The notes: generated by a model not told the origin, from the sequence alone. 64,000 nt of DNA from Bugulina stolonifera (GCA_935421135.1 OW285193.1:5264496-5328495), one strand, 5' to 3'; counted from the stretch's first letter, positions 48,775 through 58,227 are shown. Numbers and translations: made by a program.

Positions 48775-49316
48775 ATATACATGTAGTTATGTGTAATTCC
48801 TAGAGGCATCCATGAATCCAGTCCAGTAGTGAGAAAGTGAAAATATGAGTCAGAGGGCTAGCTGTAAGGTCAAAGTACACTTATGATGGATATTTAGCTA
48901 CATAATTTGGTTCTCTTGCAATGTTATGTAATGATTTTGGTGCACAACTTGTGAACATTTTTATGTGTTTTATAATCTGAGTTCAGCTACACAATATTAC
49001 AAAAAGTTGTCAGAGCAACAAATTACTGGCTGATTTTAATTGGTTGTTAGAGAGTTCAGTGGCTAATAAGCCTATCATATTTAATTAGAAAGAGCAGAGA
49101 TTCAGCTTTCAGGGAATAGGCATATTTGCGTGAGTTAAAATGTGTTGAGTGGTGATGTTTTAAGTATAGTCAAAAGTACCTAGCTGTGAATGCATAGTAT
49201 ACGTATTGCCAAGTTCTACTCCTAGGGATGTCTCTGAACTACACTGATGAGGTGCCAAACACAAAAAGTACACTGTGTACAGATTAAGTATTGTATTATA
49301 CATGTATATATACATG

Positions 49317-50305
49317 AGTAGTAATATCAGTGCAGATCTGCACAGACATGCACTCAAAATGGGTACGTCTTAGCCCTAGGACCTTCGTTTTAACGGGTGG
49401 GTTATACCCCCCACCCGTCTTGAGAGTCTGTGGTCGAGCGAAGAACTTAGCCTATGTGGATAGCCTTAGGACCTAAAATAATTTGCGGGTGGGGTGTTAG
49501 ATTATAGTACGGGTTTTCTGAGGAACTTTGGGTTATGTGGAAAGCCTGAGCCCCCGCAAACCGTAAAAAGACGGGTGGGGTACCTCGCGTTGCGGGTGCG
49601 GTGCTGGGAGACAACTCTCGTTACCAAAAACATAACTGAGGCTACTTCGACCTCGAACTAGGTCAAGCCACGCCCCCTCCGACCCCCTCCGACCCCAAAC
49701 TAGGTCAAGCCACGCCCCCTCCGACCCCAAACTAGGTCGAGCCACGCCCCCTCCGACCCCGAACTAACCCTACAAAGACGGGTGGGGTACCTCGAGTTGC
49801 GGGTGGGGTGATAGGAGTCAACTCCCGTCATAAAAAAGACGGGTGGGGCTACTCCGACCTCTCAAACTAGGTCAAGCCAGACCCTCTCTGACCTCGGAGT
49901 CCAAACCCTAAAAAGACGGGTGGGACACCTCTAGTTGCGGGTGGGGTGCTGGGAGAACAGCCCATCACTAAAAACAGTAACTCCCATCATAAAACAAAAT
50001 AGATGGTGGGGCTACTCCGACCCCGAATTAGGTCAAGCCACACCCCTAAAAAAGATGGGTGGGATACCTTGAGTTGTGGGTGGGGTGCTAGGAGGTAATT
50101 GCCATCATAAAAAAGACGGGTGGACCACTCTGACTCCGAGCTGATTTGACTTGAGGGGGGCTTATCTAAGTTTAAAAGATGGAACTAAACTAATATACCA
50201 TAATATAGCGAGTGTTAAAATGTTTATTGCGCAGTTTTCAGGCTACAACTGGCAAACCCTCTGAACCTGAGGCAGAGACCTCTTACAAGAATATAGAAAA
50301 CAACA
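49317..50305 (+). repeat. Left terminal inverted repeat of the Polinton-like element
   Basis: From the AGTAGTAATATC tip through GGGTGGG/CCCACCC-rich blocks and CCGACCCCAAACTAGGTCAA minisatellite units (49640-49760) to the inner conserved block around TTTATTGCGCAGTTTTCAGG (about 50222-50245). Counterpart of 56275-57445. Confidence 0.85.
50222..50227 (-). terminator. Poly(A) signal for the leftward gene
   Basis: TTTATT on the plus strand, i.e. AATAAA on the minus strand, about 170 bp past the stop codon of the 50399-51139 gene and inside the conserved inner block of the TIR. Confidence 0.5.
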
Positions 50306-50398
50306 AAAATGTTAATGGAATGCTAAATGTATGCAAAAAAAAATCATACCAATGAGTAAGTGATTGTAGTGAACCATGTGGAGAGGTGAGAGTGCTAG

Positions 50399-51139
50399 CT
50401 AGCTCACCATCTTGGTGAGCAATCGCTCTTTGATTCTCTGATCTAGGACGCAGCACTCGTAATATTCGCGACCTCTTCTTTTCCTTCTCTCGTTTCCCTT
50501 GTAGATTACCACACCGGGGAGGTTGCCCTCTAGCTGACTTATGTAGTGCTGAGGTAGAAACACCTCTCCATTAATCTGTTTACCATCTACAACGGTTTCG
50601 AAGGTCGCCACACCACTAGACCCCATCTTTGACGTAGTCTCTCCTCTTACACCAAAGTCCGCTGCCAAGGCCTGAATCGCCGTCACAACCAAGACACTCC
50701 CCTTGGGAAGAGTGGAGAGTGTCCTCACCCTGAAGTACTCCTGCAACTCTTTTACGCTCTTTTTTCTCAGAGCGGCAGCCACCTTTTTCATCGCCACGTA
50801 GTTGGGAGTGTACACGAATTCTAGATGTTGGAAGGTGTGCTTACAGTCTCCCCTCGCCTTCTCTCCCAAGTAGACCATAACTCTTGGTGAGAGATAGCCG
50901 CCCTTGTTCACCATTCCACTGTCACTAGTGGCTCTACACTTGGGAGCATGCATTGAGGGGATGTGCATCTTGGAGTGAACACGCCTGCCTTTACCATCGA
51001 AGTAGCTGCACTTGATGAGTAAGGAGTCTCCGTAGACCGTATCTACTCGTTTACCACCACTCACTTCTAGCACAGTTCCCACGGCTAGTGAGGCCATTTT
51101 AGCGAAATCGTCCATGGTGATTCGTTTCTCTTCCGACAT
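50399..51139 (-). CDS. Polinton-like element protein with two OB-like domains
   Basis: 246 residues from ATG at 51139; a TTTTGCGCAG acceptor just upstream (about 51147) suggests a 5' leader exon. I recognise no named family with certainty. The chain falls into two similar halves. An N-terminal block (LAVGTVLEVSGGKRVDTVYG, then strands to MHIPSMHAP) is echoed by a C-terminal block (LPKGSVLVVTAIQALAADFG, then GEVFLPQHYISQL and GVVIYKGNERRKRRGREYYE). The pattern of a Gly-turn, beta strands, an 'LP.HY' helix start and a basic YKG strand resembles small OB-fold single-strand-binding proteins found in animal virus-like elements. A Lys/Arg-rich linker (KKVAAALRKKSVKEL) joins them. Inferred role: binding single-stranded element DNA during protein-primed replication. 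The frame is intact, in contrast with the decayed surroundings. Alternative: an unrelated structural protein. Confidence 0.6.
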   Translation of the reverse strand: MSEEKRITMDDFAKMASLAVGTVLEVSGGKRVDTVYGDSLLIKCSYFDGKGRRVHSKMHIPSMHAPKCRATSDSGMVNKGGYLSPRVMVYLGEKARGDCKHTFQHLEFVYTPNYVAMKKVAAALRKKSVKELQEYFRVRTLSTLPKGSVLVVTAIQALAADFGVRGETTSKMGSSGVATFETVVDGKQINGEVFLPQHYISQLEGNLPGVVIYKGNERRKRRGREYYECCVLDQRIKERLLTKMVS

Positions 51140-51355
51140 ATCTCTGCGCAAAACAATAGAAGTACACTAAAGTCAATCGAGAGCTCTCAGAGAGAATATC
51201 AAAGGGTGTGCACATCATCAACATTGTAGACTCGGGGAAAAAAAATAAGTGAAAGGTGATTAGACAACTCACATCAGACAGACTAGATATCTCACCTCAG
51301 AATGATGGCCACACTCCGAGCTTTGCTCAGCTCTCTTCTACCCGCACTGCTACGG

Positions 51356-52135
51356 AGGGGGTAGGAGAGGGTCGGAGAGTGTTGGAGGAGGGTGGGAGAG
51401 AGTCGGAGAGGGTCAGAGGAGGGTGGGAGAGGGTCGGAGGGGGTCGGAGAGGGTCGGAGGAGGGTGGGAGAGGGTGGGAGGGGGTCGGAGAGGATCGGAG
51501 GGGGTCGGAGAGGGTCGGAGGGGCTCGGAGATGGTCAGAGGAGGGTGGGAGAGGGTCGGAGGGGGTAGGAGAGGGTCGGAGAGGGTTGGAGGGGCTCGGA
51601 GATGGTTGGAGGAGGGTGGGAGAGGGTCGAAGAGGGTCGGAGAGGGTCGGAGGGGGTCGGAGAGGGTGGGAGAGGATCAGATGAGGGTGGGAGAGGGTCG
51701 GAGGGGGTAGGAGAGGGTTGAAGAGGGGTCGGAGGGGGTCGGAGAGGGTAGGAGAGAGTTGGAGGATGGTGGGAGGGGGTCGGAGGGGTGGGAGGGGCTC
51801 GGAGATGGTCAGAGGAGGGTGGGAGAGGGGTAGGAGAGGGTTGGAGAGGGGTGGGAGGGGTTCGAAGAGGGTAGGAGAAGGATGAAAGAGGGTGGGAGGG
51901 GGTTGGAGGAGGGTGGAAGATGGTTGGAGGGGGTCGGAGAGGGTGGGAAGGAGTCGGGGGAGGGTGGGAGAGGGTCGGAGAGGATCGGAGGGGGTAGGAG
52001 AGGGTCAGAGGTCGTCAGAGAGGGGTCGGAGGGGGTCGGAGAGGGTAGGAGAGAAGTCGGAGGGATCGAAAATGGGTGAGAGAGGGTAGGAGAGGGGTTG
52101 GAGAAGGTTGGAATGGGTCGGAGAGGGTAGGAGCG
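51356..52135 (+). repeat. G-rich minisatellite arm (GGGTCGGAGAGG units)
   Basis: Irregular tandem units of 10-15 bp such as GGGTCGGAGAGG, GGGTGGGAGAGG and GGGTCGGAGGGG. Open frames of Gly/Arg/Glu composition run through it on the plus strand and Pro/Ser/Leu frames on the other; both are repeat artefacts. Confidence 0.9.
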
Positions 52136-52380
52136 GGATCGGAGGGATCGTACAACAACAATGCAGTGTTTGCGGGAGAGAAAGAGGGGGGCAAACGATG
52201 GGCTTAGCCGCGCGCCGGGACCCGGGTGCCACGCGGCGGGTCCCCCGGCCGCCCACCCGGCACCGGGCCTCATCCACTGTCGTTGGGGCGGGCGGCGCCC
52301 CCTAAAGGCTATGCAACGGGTTGGGAGGGTTTTCCTATCCACCCTCCAACTTCTGAGAGCTCCTCACACCTCGGAGGGGG
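52136..52380. other. Unique GC-rich spacer between minisatellite arms
   Basis: Contains GCCGCGCGCCGGGACCCGGG and GCACCGGGCCTCATCCACTG, with inverted GGGTGCC/GGCACC motifs, then a plain stretch to 52380. Not recognised as coding or as rRNA by eye. Confidence 0.5.
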
Positions 52381-54040
52381 GTGAGAAGAGGTGGTAGGGG
52401 TCGGAGGAGGTGGGAGGGGGTCGGAGAGGGGTAGGAGGGGGTCGGGGAGGGAGCGAAGGGGTGTGAGAGGGGGTCGGAGGGTGAGTTTGAGGGTTGGACA
52501 CTCTTCTCCGACCCTCTCCGACCTCTTCCCACGCTTCTCAGACTCATCCGACTCCCTCCTCCGACCCTCTCCCACCTTCTCCGACCCTCTCCAACCCTCC
52601 CCACCCTCCTCCGACCCTCTCCAACCCTCCCCACCCTCCTCCGACCCTCTCCGACCCTCTCCCACCATCCTCCGACCCTCTCCCACCCTCTCCAACCCCC
52701 TCCGACCCCCTCCCACCCTCTTTCAACCCTCTCCTACCCTCTCCGACCCGCTCCCAACCCTCTCCTACCCCCTCCGACCCTCTCCCACCCTCCTCCGACC
52801 CTCCTCCGACCCTCTCCCACCCTCTCCGACCCCTTCCGACCCTCTTTCAACCCTCTCCTACCCTCTCCGACCCCCTCCCACTTCTCTCCGACCCTCTCCT
52901 ACCCCCTCCGACCCTCTCCCACTCTCATCCGACCATCTCTGAGCCCCTCCCACCCTCTCCGACCCCCTCCTACCCTCCTCCGACCCTCTCCCACCTCCTC
53001 TGACCCTCTCCAACCCTTCCCACCCTCCTCCGACCCTCTCCCACCCTCTCCGACCCCCTCCGACCCCCTCCCACCCTCTTTCAACCCTCTCCTACCCTCT
53101 CCGACCCCCTCCCACCCCTCTCCGACCCTCTCCTACCCCCTTTGACCCTCTCCCACCCTCCTCCAACCATCTCTGAGCCCCTCCCACCCTCTCCGACCTC
53201 CTCCTACCCTCCTCTGACCCTCTCCCACCTCCTCCGACCCTCTCTAACCCTTCCCACCCTCCTCCGACCCTCTCCGACCCTCTCCCACCCTCCTCCGACC
53301 CTCTCCCACCCTCTCCGACCCCCTCCGGTCGTCTCCCACCCTCTCCGACTCCCTCCGACCCTCTTCTGTCCCTCTCCGACCCCCTCCGACCTCTTCCCAC
53401 CCTCCTCCGACCCTTTCCGACCCCCTGCTACCCTCTCCAACCTCCTCCGACCCCCTTCTACCCCCTCCGACCCCCTCTGACCCTCTCCCGCCCTCTCCTG
53501 AGCCCCTCCGACCCCCTCCGACTCCCTCCCGCCCTCTCCTGAGCCCCTCCGACCCCCTCCCACCCTCTTTCGATCATCTCCTACCCTCTCCGACTCCCTC
53601 CCACCCTCTTTTGACCCTCTCCTACCCTCTCCGACCCCCTCCCCCTTCTCCGACCCTCTCCTACCCCCTCTGACCCTCTCCCACCCTCCTCCGAGCCCCT
53701 CCCACCCTCTCCGACCCCCTCCCACCCTCCTCCGACCCTCCTCCGACCCTCCTCCGACCCTCTCCGACCCTCCTCCGACCCTCTCCCATCCCCTCCGACC
53801 CTCTCCCACCCTTCTCCAACCCCTCCGACCCTCCTCTGTCCCTTTCCGACCCCCTCCGACCTCCTGCCACCTTCCTCCGACCCTCTCCGACCCCCTCCGA
53901 CCCCCTCCGACTCTCCCCAACCCTCCTCCGACCCCCTCCAACCCTCTCCGACCTCCTCCAACCCCCTCCGACCCTCCTCCGACCCCCTCCGACCCTCCTC
54001 CGACCCCCTCCGACCTTCTCAGACCCCCTCAGACCTAGGA
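52381..54040 (-). repeat. C-rich minisatellite arm, inverted relative to 51356-52135
   Basis: After a short G-rich stretch (52381-52490) the strand switches to CCGACCCTCTCC, CCGACCCCCTCC and CCACCCTCTCC units for about 1.5 kb. It is the complement of the G-rich arm, so the pair can fold as a multi-hundred-base hairpin. Internal higher-order repeats of about 300 bp are visible (blocks with CCTCTTTCAACCCTCTCCTA recur near 52715, 52845 and 53075). Not coding. Confidence 0.9.
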
Positions 54041-54132
54041 GGGTCCTCATAGACTAGGGGTGGGTGGGTAATCACCCCATGATGATGTATATTCAGCATG
54101 AGAGCTAGAAAATCAGTACAAAAACAGTTTCA

Positions 54133-54187
54133 ACCAATAAAATCAAAGCGTGTACATACACAAGTACACACCCACTCTGTATAAAAG
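54133..54187 (+). promoter_or_regulatory. CCAAT and TATA box promoter for the rightward genes
   Basis: CCAATAAAA at about 54134 and TATAAAAG at 54180-54187. A TCATCAGCA initiator-like sequence follows about 25-30 bp downstream. The leader (54270-54325) holds three copies of CTTCTACTACACTCA. This is the clearest core promoter in the element. Confidence 0.65.
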
Positions 54188-54329
54188 AGCCAGCATTTGT
54201 TGAGTTTCATCAGCATCCACACTCCAGTGTAAGTGTGACAACAACTCACTACAACTCTTGCAGCAGAAGATTCTTCTACTACACTCAGATCTTCTACTAC
54301 ACTCAAATCCTCTACTACACTCACTCAAC

Positions 54330-54734
54330 ATGAGTTCTCAAGACATGAGTTCAGACAACTTTTTTTTCTCATCAACGCCACCACCGCCACCACCTCGCAG
54401 CGGTGACACAGACGGGCTGATGGGTTTAACCAACGCTGAGCTGGAGCAGGTGATCGAGTACAAAGAGGAGAGTCAGAATAGACCCAGAGAAGTTGAGGAG
54501 TTGAGGGCGGAGATGGCGAGACGGGAGCGCTTTCGAAGGAGGCTTGATATTCCAGCCGCGACTGGTAGAAGAGAGTTATTATCAATGCTACAGCGTCCAC
54601 CACCCACCAGCTCTCCAGCGCCTCATGGTGTTATATACTACACTGGCTCAAGAGCTCAAGATGACTTCTCAAGACATAAGTTCAAACGATTTTTTCTTCC
54701 CTCCGATACCACCACCACTACCTCCCAGTGGTGA
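54330..54734 (+). CDS. Small proline-rich / coiled-coil protein, copy 1
   Basis: 134 residues from ATG at 54330, 143 bp after a TATA box. An acidic Ser/Asp start (MSSQDMSSDNFFF) is followed by a proline run (STPPPPPPRSGD), then a heptad-like charged helix (LTNAELEQVIEYKEESQNRP, REVEELRAEMARRERFRRR), suggesting a short coiled coil. No family recognised. The last part of the frame runs into the beginning of the second copy in another frame, so the native C-terminus may be shorter or removed by splicing. Role unknown; neighbours are an ankyrin gene and an OB-like gene of the same element. Confidence 0.55.
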   Translation: MSSQDMSSDNFFFSSTPPPPPPRSGDTDGLMGLTNAELEQVIEYKEESQNRPREVEELRAEMARRERFRRRLDIPAATGRRELLSMLQRPPPTSSPAPHGVIYYTGSRAQDDFSRHKFKRFFLPSDTTTTTSQW

Positions 54735-54855
54735 TACAGAGGGTCTGATGGATTTAACCAACGCGGAACTGGCTCAGGTGATCGAGTATGAGGAAGAGAG
54801 TCAGCAGAGATCCGGAGAAGTTGAGGTGCTGAGGGCTGAGATGGCGAGGTGGTGA
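54661..54855 (+). CDS. Small proline-rich / coiled-coil protein, copy 2 (tandem duplicate)
   Basis: 64 residues, repeating copy 1 with changes: MTSQDISSNDFFF, PPIPPPLPPSGDTEGL, then LTNAELAQVIEYEEESQQRS and VEVLRAEMARW before a stop. Offset 331 bp from copy 1 and in another frame, so it needs its own initiation or splicing. It lacks the RERFRRR tail, ending at a TGA within the helix. A GTAAGC donor-like site lies just after the stop (54864), leaving open that both copies are exons of a longer transcript. Confidence 0.45.
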   Translation: MTSQDISSNDFFFPPIPPPLPPSGDTEGLMDLTNAELAQVIEYEEESQQRSGEVEVLRAEMARW

Positions 54856-55141
54856 CGAGTGAGGTAAGCTTTGTTATATTGTTAAATATTTTTTTGACAC
54901 ATTAGAATTCCTCGTGAGGCTACCCCACACCTAGTCGAGAGGTTTGTCGGTTATATCCTCAAATATGGTAATAAAACAATGTCTTTCAAACTCTTCTCTC
55001 ATTCAGACTGATTTCTAATTGGTCGAGTTCTAACACGTGATCTAAAAGAAATATTTCTTATTTAGCACCAATCCGAACCAGAAGAGTGACACTTTTGGAT
55101 TGAGCTTAGACGCGGGTGGATAGTAAAAAAGCGGTAGTACT

Positions 55142-55966
55142 ATGACTTCTTTCGATCGAGATTTAATGCCCAAAGGTGAGTGGACGACTTGGCACTGCTG
55201 GGATGACATTGTCGGTTCACTTTCGGAAGAAAACCTCGACTCTCTTCGCGAGTATTTTTGGGAAAAAGACAGTAACTTAACACCTCCAAAAGTCTTCAGA
55301 CACATTGACAACAGAGATCATGAGGCTGTGGCGTTTGCCCTACACATCGCCCCGAACTATCAGACGGTTGCCGTGCGAAACTTGTCTCGGCAGACTGTAT
55401 TGCACGCTTTGTTGTTGTCGGGGTGCAAGGAGAGTATCGATCTGAGCTTTATGGCATTCGATGCGAATCCCGCCATGGTTGGAATGAGTGATGTTGATGG
55501 ACAAAACCCATACCATTTGGTGGCAAAATTAGGAGAGGTTAACTTATTGCATCGCTTTTGTACTCGACAACCCTCACACCAGCGCGAGCGTCCGTACTAC
55601 AGAGTGCCACACTTTGATTTACCATCCCCAGCCATTAATGAACACGATGGAGAGGGGTGGGCACCACTGCATTACGCGATGGAGCACGATCTATTAGACG
55701 GGAGTACTACTCACACTTTCGGTACCATGCTTGAGCAAGACGGTGTTTGTCCCAATGTCAGGCGTTTAGCAGATGGACATACATGTACCATCTCTCACAT
55801 GGCAGCCGAGGAAGAAAATACAGAGGCTCTCGATAGGTGTCGCGTGCACAAGGTATCTATGTCAGTGCTCAATCAACGAGGGCTCAGCGCTCTCAACCTA
55901 CAAGAGGGTTTAGCAAACGAAGAGATGGTACGGCGATTGCGACCGCGATGCGGTGTACTCGAGTGA
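55142..55966 (+). CDS. Ankyrin-repeat protein of the Polinton-like element
   Basis: 274 residues, single exon, ATG at 55142. Ankyrin-type units are visible at about 82-114 (SRQTVLHALLLSGCKESIDL), 117-147 (DVDGQNPYHLVAKLGEVNLL) and 166-200 (NEHDGEGWAPLHYAMEHDLL), with weaker ones at about 211-235 (DGHTCTISHMAAEEENTEAL) and 243-266 (NQRGLSALNLQEGLANEEMV). The T/N-x-LH and G-x-x-x-LL positions are those of the ankyrin fold; spacing is loose as in virus-borne and IkB-like proteins. The N-terminal 80 residues have a Trp-rich start (GEWTTWHCWDDIV) without a recognised domain. No signal peptide or membrane segment. Poly(A) signal AATAAA at about 56138. By analogy with viral ankyrin proteins it could target host signalling, but that is inference. 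Confidence 0.75.
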   Translation: MTSFDRDLMPKGEWTTWHCWDDIVGSLSEENLDSLREYFWEKDSNLTPPKVFRHIDNRDHEAVAFALHIAPNYQTVAVRNLSRQTVLHALLLSGCKESIDLSFMAFDANPAMVGMSDVDGQNPYHLVAKLGEVNLLHRFCTRQPSHQRERPYYRVPHFDLPSPAINEHDGEGWAPLHYAMEHDLLDGSTTHTFGTMLEQDGVCPNVRRLADGHTCTISHMAAEEENTEALDRCRVHKVSMSVLNQRGLSALNLQEGLANEEMVRRLRPRCGVLE

Positions 55967-56137
55967 TAAAGACTACACTTTTTTTTTCACTATTCTGTAT
56001 ACTATTTTGCCACTGTTTCGCTTAGTTTTTTCATTATTTTGTATACTATCTTGTCATTATTTAGCTTAGTTTTGAGAAGTGTGAGCATGCTAACAATCTA
56101 TAATACTTTCAGCCCAATCTAATGTATAACTTATCAA

Positions 56138-56143
56138 ATAAAA
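56138..56143 (+). terminator. Poly(A) signal after the ankyrin gene
   Basis: CAAATAAAAC about 170 bp past the stop. A second AATAAA lies at about 56369 in the conserved inner TIR block, mirroring the one at 50222. Confidence 0.5.
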
Positions 56144-56274
56144 CAGTTTGACTTTTGTGTAAGTCTCTTCTTCTCGCGACTCACCGCACTCACACAACTC
56201 ATTGATGTAATTTTTTCCCATACATTTTGTAGATAAGTAATTCAGCGTGCACATTGGCACTCCATTGACATTAT

Positions 56275-57445
56275 TGTTGTTTTCTATGTATTGATATATA
56301 TATATTCTTGTAAGAGGTCTCTGCCTCAGATTCAGAGGGTTTGCCAGTTGTAGCCTGAAAACTGTGCAATAAACATTTAACACTCACTATATTCCACTAT
56401 GTTATTTTAGCTCCATTTTTTAAGTTAGTTAAGCTCCTCTCTGATTGGTCGATTGTTTTTGTGAGAGGGTCTGAGATGGTATGGCTGGACCTAGTTCAGG
56501 TCGGAGTAGCCCACCCATCTTTTTTTATGACGGGGTTGTCTCCCAGCACCCCACCCGCAACTAGATGTACCCCACCCGTCTTTTTAGGGTTTGGGTCATT
56601 TTTATGACAATGGTTGTCTCCTAGCACTCCACCCGCAACTCGAGGTAGCCCACCCACCTTTTTTAGGGTTTAGTCAGAGGGGGGTATGGCTTGACCTAGT
56701 TCAGATCGGAGTAGCCCACCCATCTTTTTTATGACAGGGGTTGTCTCCCAGCACCCCACCCGCAACTAGATGTACCCCACCCATCTTTTTAGAGTTTGGA
56801 CTCCGAAGTCGGAGGGGGCGTGGCTTGACCTAGTTTGGGGTAGGGATGGGGTCGGAGGGGGCGTGGCTTGACCTAGTTCGGGGTCGGAGGGGGCATGGCT
56901 TGACCTAGTTTGGGGTCGGAGGGGGTGCGGCTTGACCTAGTTCGGGGTCGGAGGGGGCGTGGCTGGACCTAGTTTGGGGTCGGAGGGGGCGTGGCTTGAC
57001 CTAGTTTGGGGTCGGAGGGGGTCGGAGGGGCGTGGCTTGACCTAGTTTGGGGTCGGAGGGGGTCGGAGGGGGCGTGGCTTGACCTAGTTCGAGGTCAAAG
57101 TAGCCTCAGCCATCTTTTTGGTAATGGGAGTTGTCTTTCAGCACCCCACCCGCAACGCGAAGTACCCACCCGTCTTTTTAGGATTTGCGGGGGGGGGGGG
57201 GGGGGGGGGGGGCTCAGGCTTTCCACATAACCCAAAGTTCTTCAGAAAACCCGTACTATAATCTAACACCCCACCCGCAAAATTTTTTAGGTCCTAAGGC
57301 TATCCACATAGGCTAAGTTCTTAGCCCGACCACAGACTCTCAAGACGGGTGGGGGTATAACCCACCCGTTAAAATGGTGGTCCTAGGGCTAAGACGTACC
57401 CATTTTGAGTGCATGTCTGTGCAGATCTGCACTGATATTACTACT
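56275..57445 (-). repeat. Right terminal inverted repeat of the Polinton-like element
   Basis: Mirror of 49317-50305, longer because of extra copies of a ~35-bp CTTGACCTAGTTYGGGGTCG-type minisatellite (56820-57090). It ends GATATTACTACT at 57445. Confidence 0.85.
57189..57212 (+). repeat. Homopolymer run of 24 G
   Basis: Uninterrupted G tract in the right TIR. The matching place in the left TIR (about 49552) has only CCCCC, so the tract expanded on one side or is a sequencing/assembly artefact. Confidence 0.85.
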
Positions 57446-57549
57446 TACATGGCAAGTATATAGTGTACATTTAATATACAGTGTACATGTATACCTATCA
57501 TGTATTTATGTATACAAGTATTTATACATGTATACCCTTGAAATAATAT

Positions 57550-58227
57550 TGTAATGATCAGGTCATTTACCTACACAACCTCAGCTCGCCTGATGGATCC
57601 TATAGCACCCTAAGTGCCAAGTAGTTGTCTCATGACTCATACCCAGATTGTTATGCACGTCTTGCCATACCTTTATAATTACATATCACTTTATACTTAT
57701 AATGTGCATTACTGAGCAAGTATTTCCTTTTAATACCCATGTAAAGAGGGCCGACCTCTCAGAACTATTTGATGTTCATTTTGGACATGGATTGGATGAT
57801 TTTAAGCATCTTTTGTTGTACCCCGCTTGTTTTGGGTCGGCCTCGGGCTTCCGGCCGCCATCTTGTTGTGCCATTTCCGGATGACACTACGTCGACTTTT
57901 AACGACACTAAATTGGCCTTTTTACTGGAACTTTCTTCGGAAGTCCTTATGCTACATGTATATAAAGCACATTGTTTTATGTTCATTGTCTCAGTTGAGT
58001 CTTCACTTCGTAGTATTGGTCGCTCCAGTCGTCAAGGTCTTCGGCCTTCTTTCCCGAGCTTCCTGCTAGGACGGAACATACTCTTTCTCAGTATAGTAAA
58101 CAAGCATTGACTCGGGACCACATCGGTCGTCTTGAGTAGTTATTGGACTATATAGTACCTGTTGATCTTTCATTTTGGACAAGGAGGTGTCTTAGGACGA
58201 CATCACAACCCCCCAAAAACCATTACA
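57550..58227 (+). mobile_element. Solo LTR, subfamily A, copy 4
   Basis: TGTAATGATCAGG to AAAAACCATTACA, 678 bp, with ATAT on both sides (57546-57549 and 58228-58231). The GTCGG/CGTCG module runs from about 57830 to 57905 and TATATAAAG lies at about 57958. Shares its start with the copy at 26382-27161. It begins 105 bp after the Polinton-like element. Confidence 0.8.

Larger units (their letters stand above)
49317..57445. mobile_element. Compact Polinton/Maverick-like element, 8.1 kb, complete ends
   Basis: Flanked by an exact 6-bp direct repeat TACATG (49311-49316 and 57446-57451). Both ends start AGTAGTAATATCAGTGCAGA inward and continue as ~1-kb inverted repeats, nearly identical over the outer 250 bp. 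A 5'-AG terminus, long TIRs and a 6-bp duplication are the defining end features of Polintons/Mavericks. At 8.1 kb it is shorter than the 15-20 kb of autonomous members. I find no polymerase, retroviral-type integrase, packaging ATPase, protease or capsid frame. Contents: an OB-like protein gene reading left, a duplicated small ORF and an ankyrin gene reading right, and an inverted G/C-rich minisatellite in the middle. Genes read outward and end near poly(A) signals in the TIRs. Confidence 0.8.

Noticed and set aside
52136..52380. Possible rRNA fragment in the GC-rich spacer
   Set aside because: Composition is suggestive but I cannot match any conserved rRNA segment.
51256..54050. Gly/Arg/Glu-rich and Pro/Ser-rich frames up to 245 codons
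   Set aside because: Translations of the GGGTCGGAGAGG minisatellite; the frames occur on both strands with repeat composition only.
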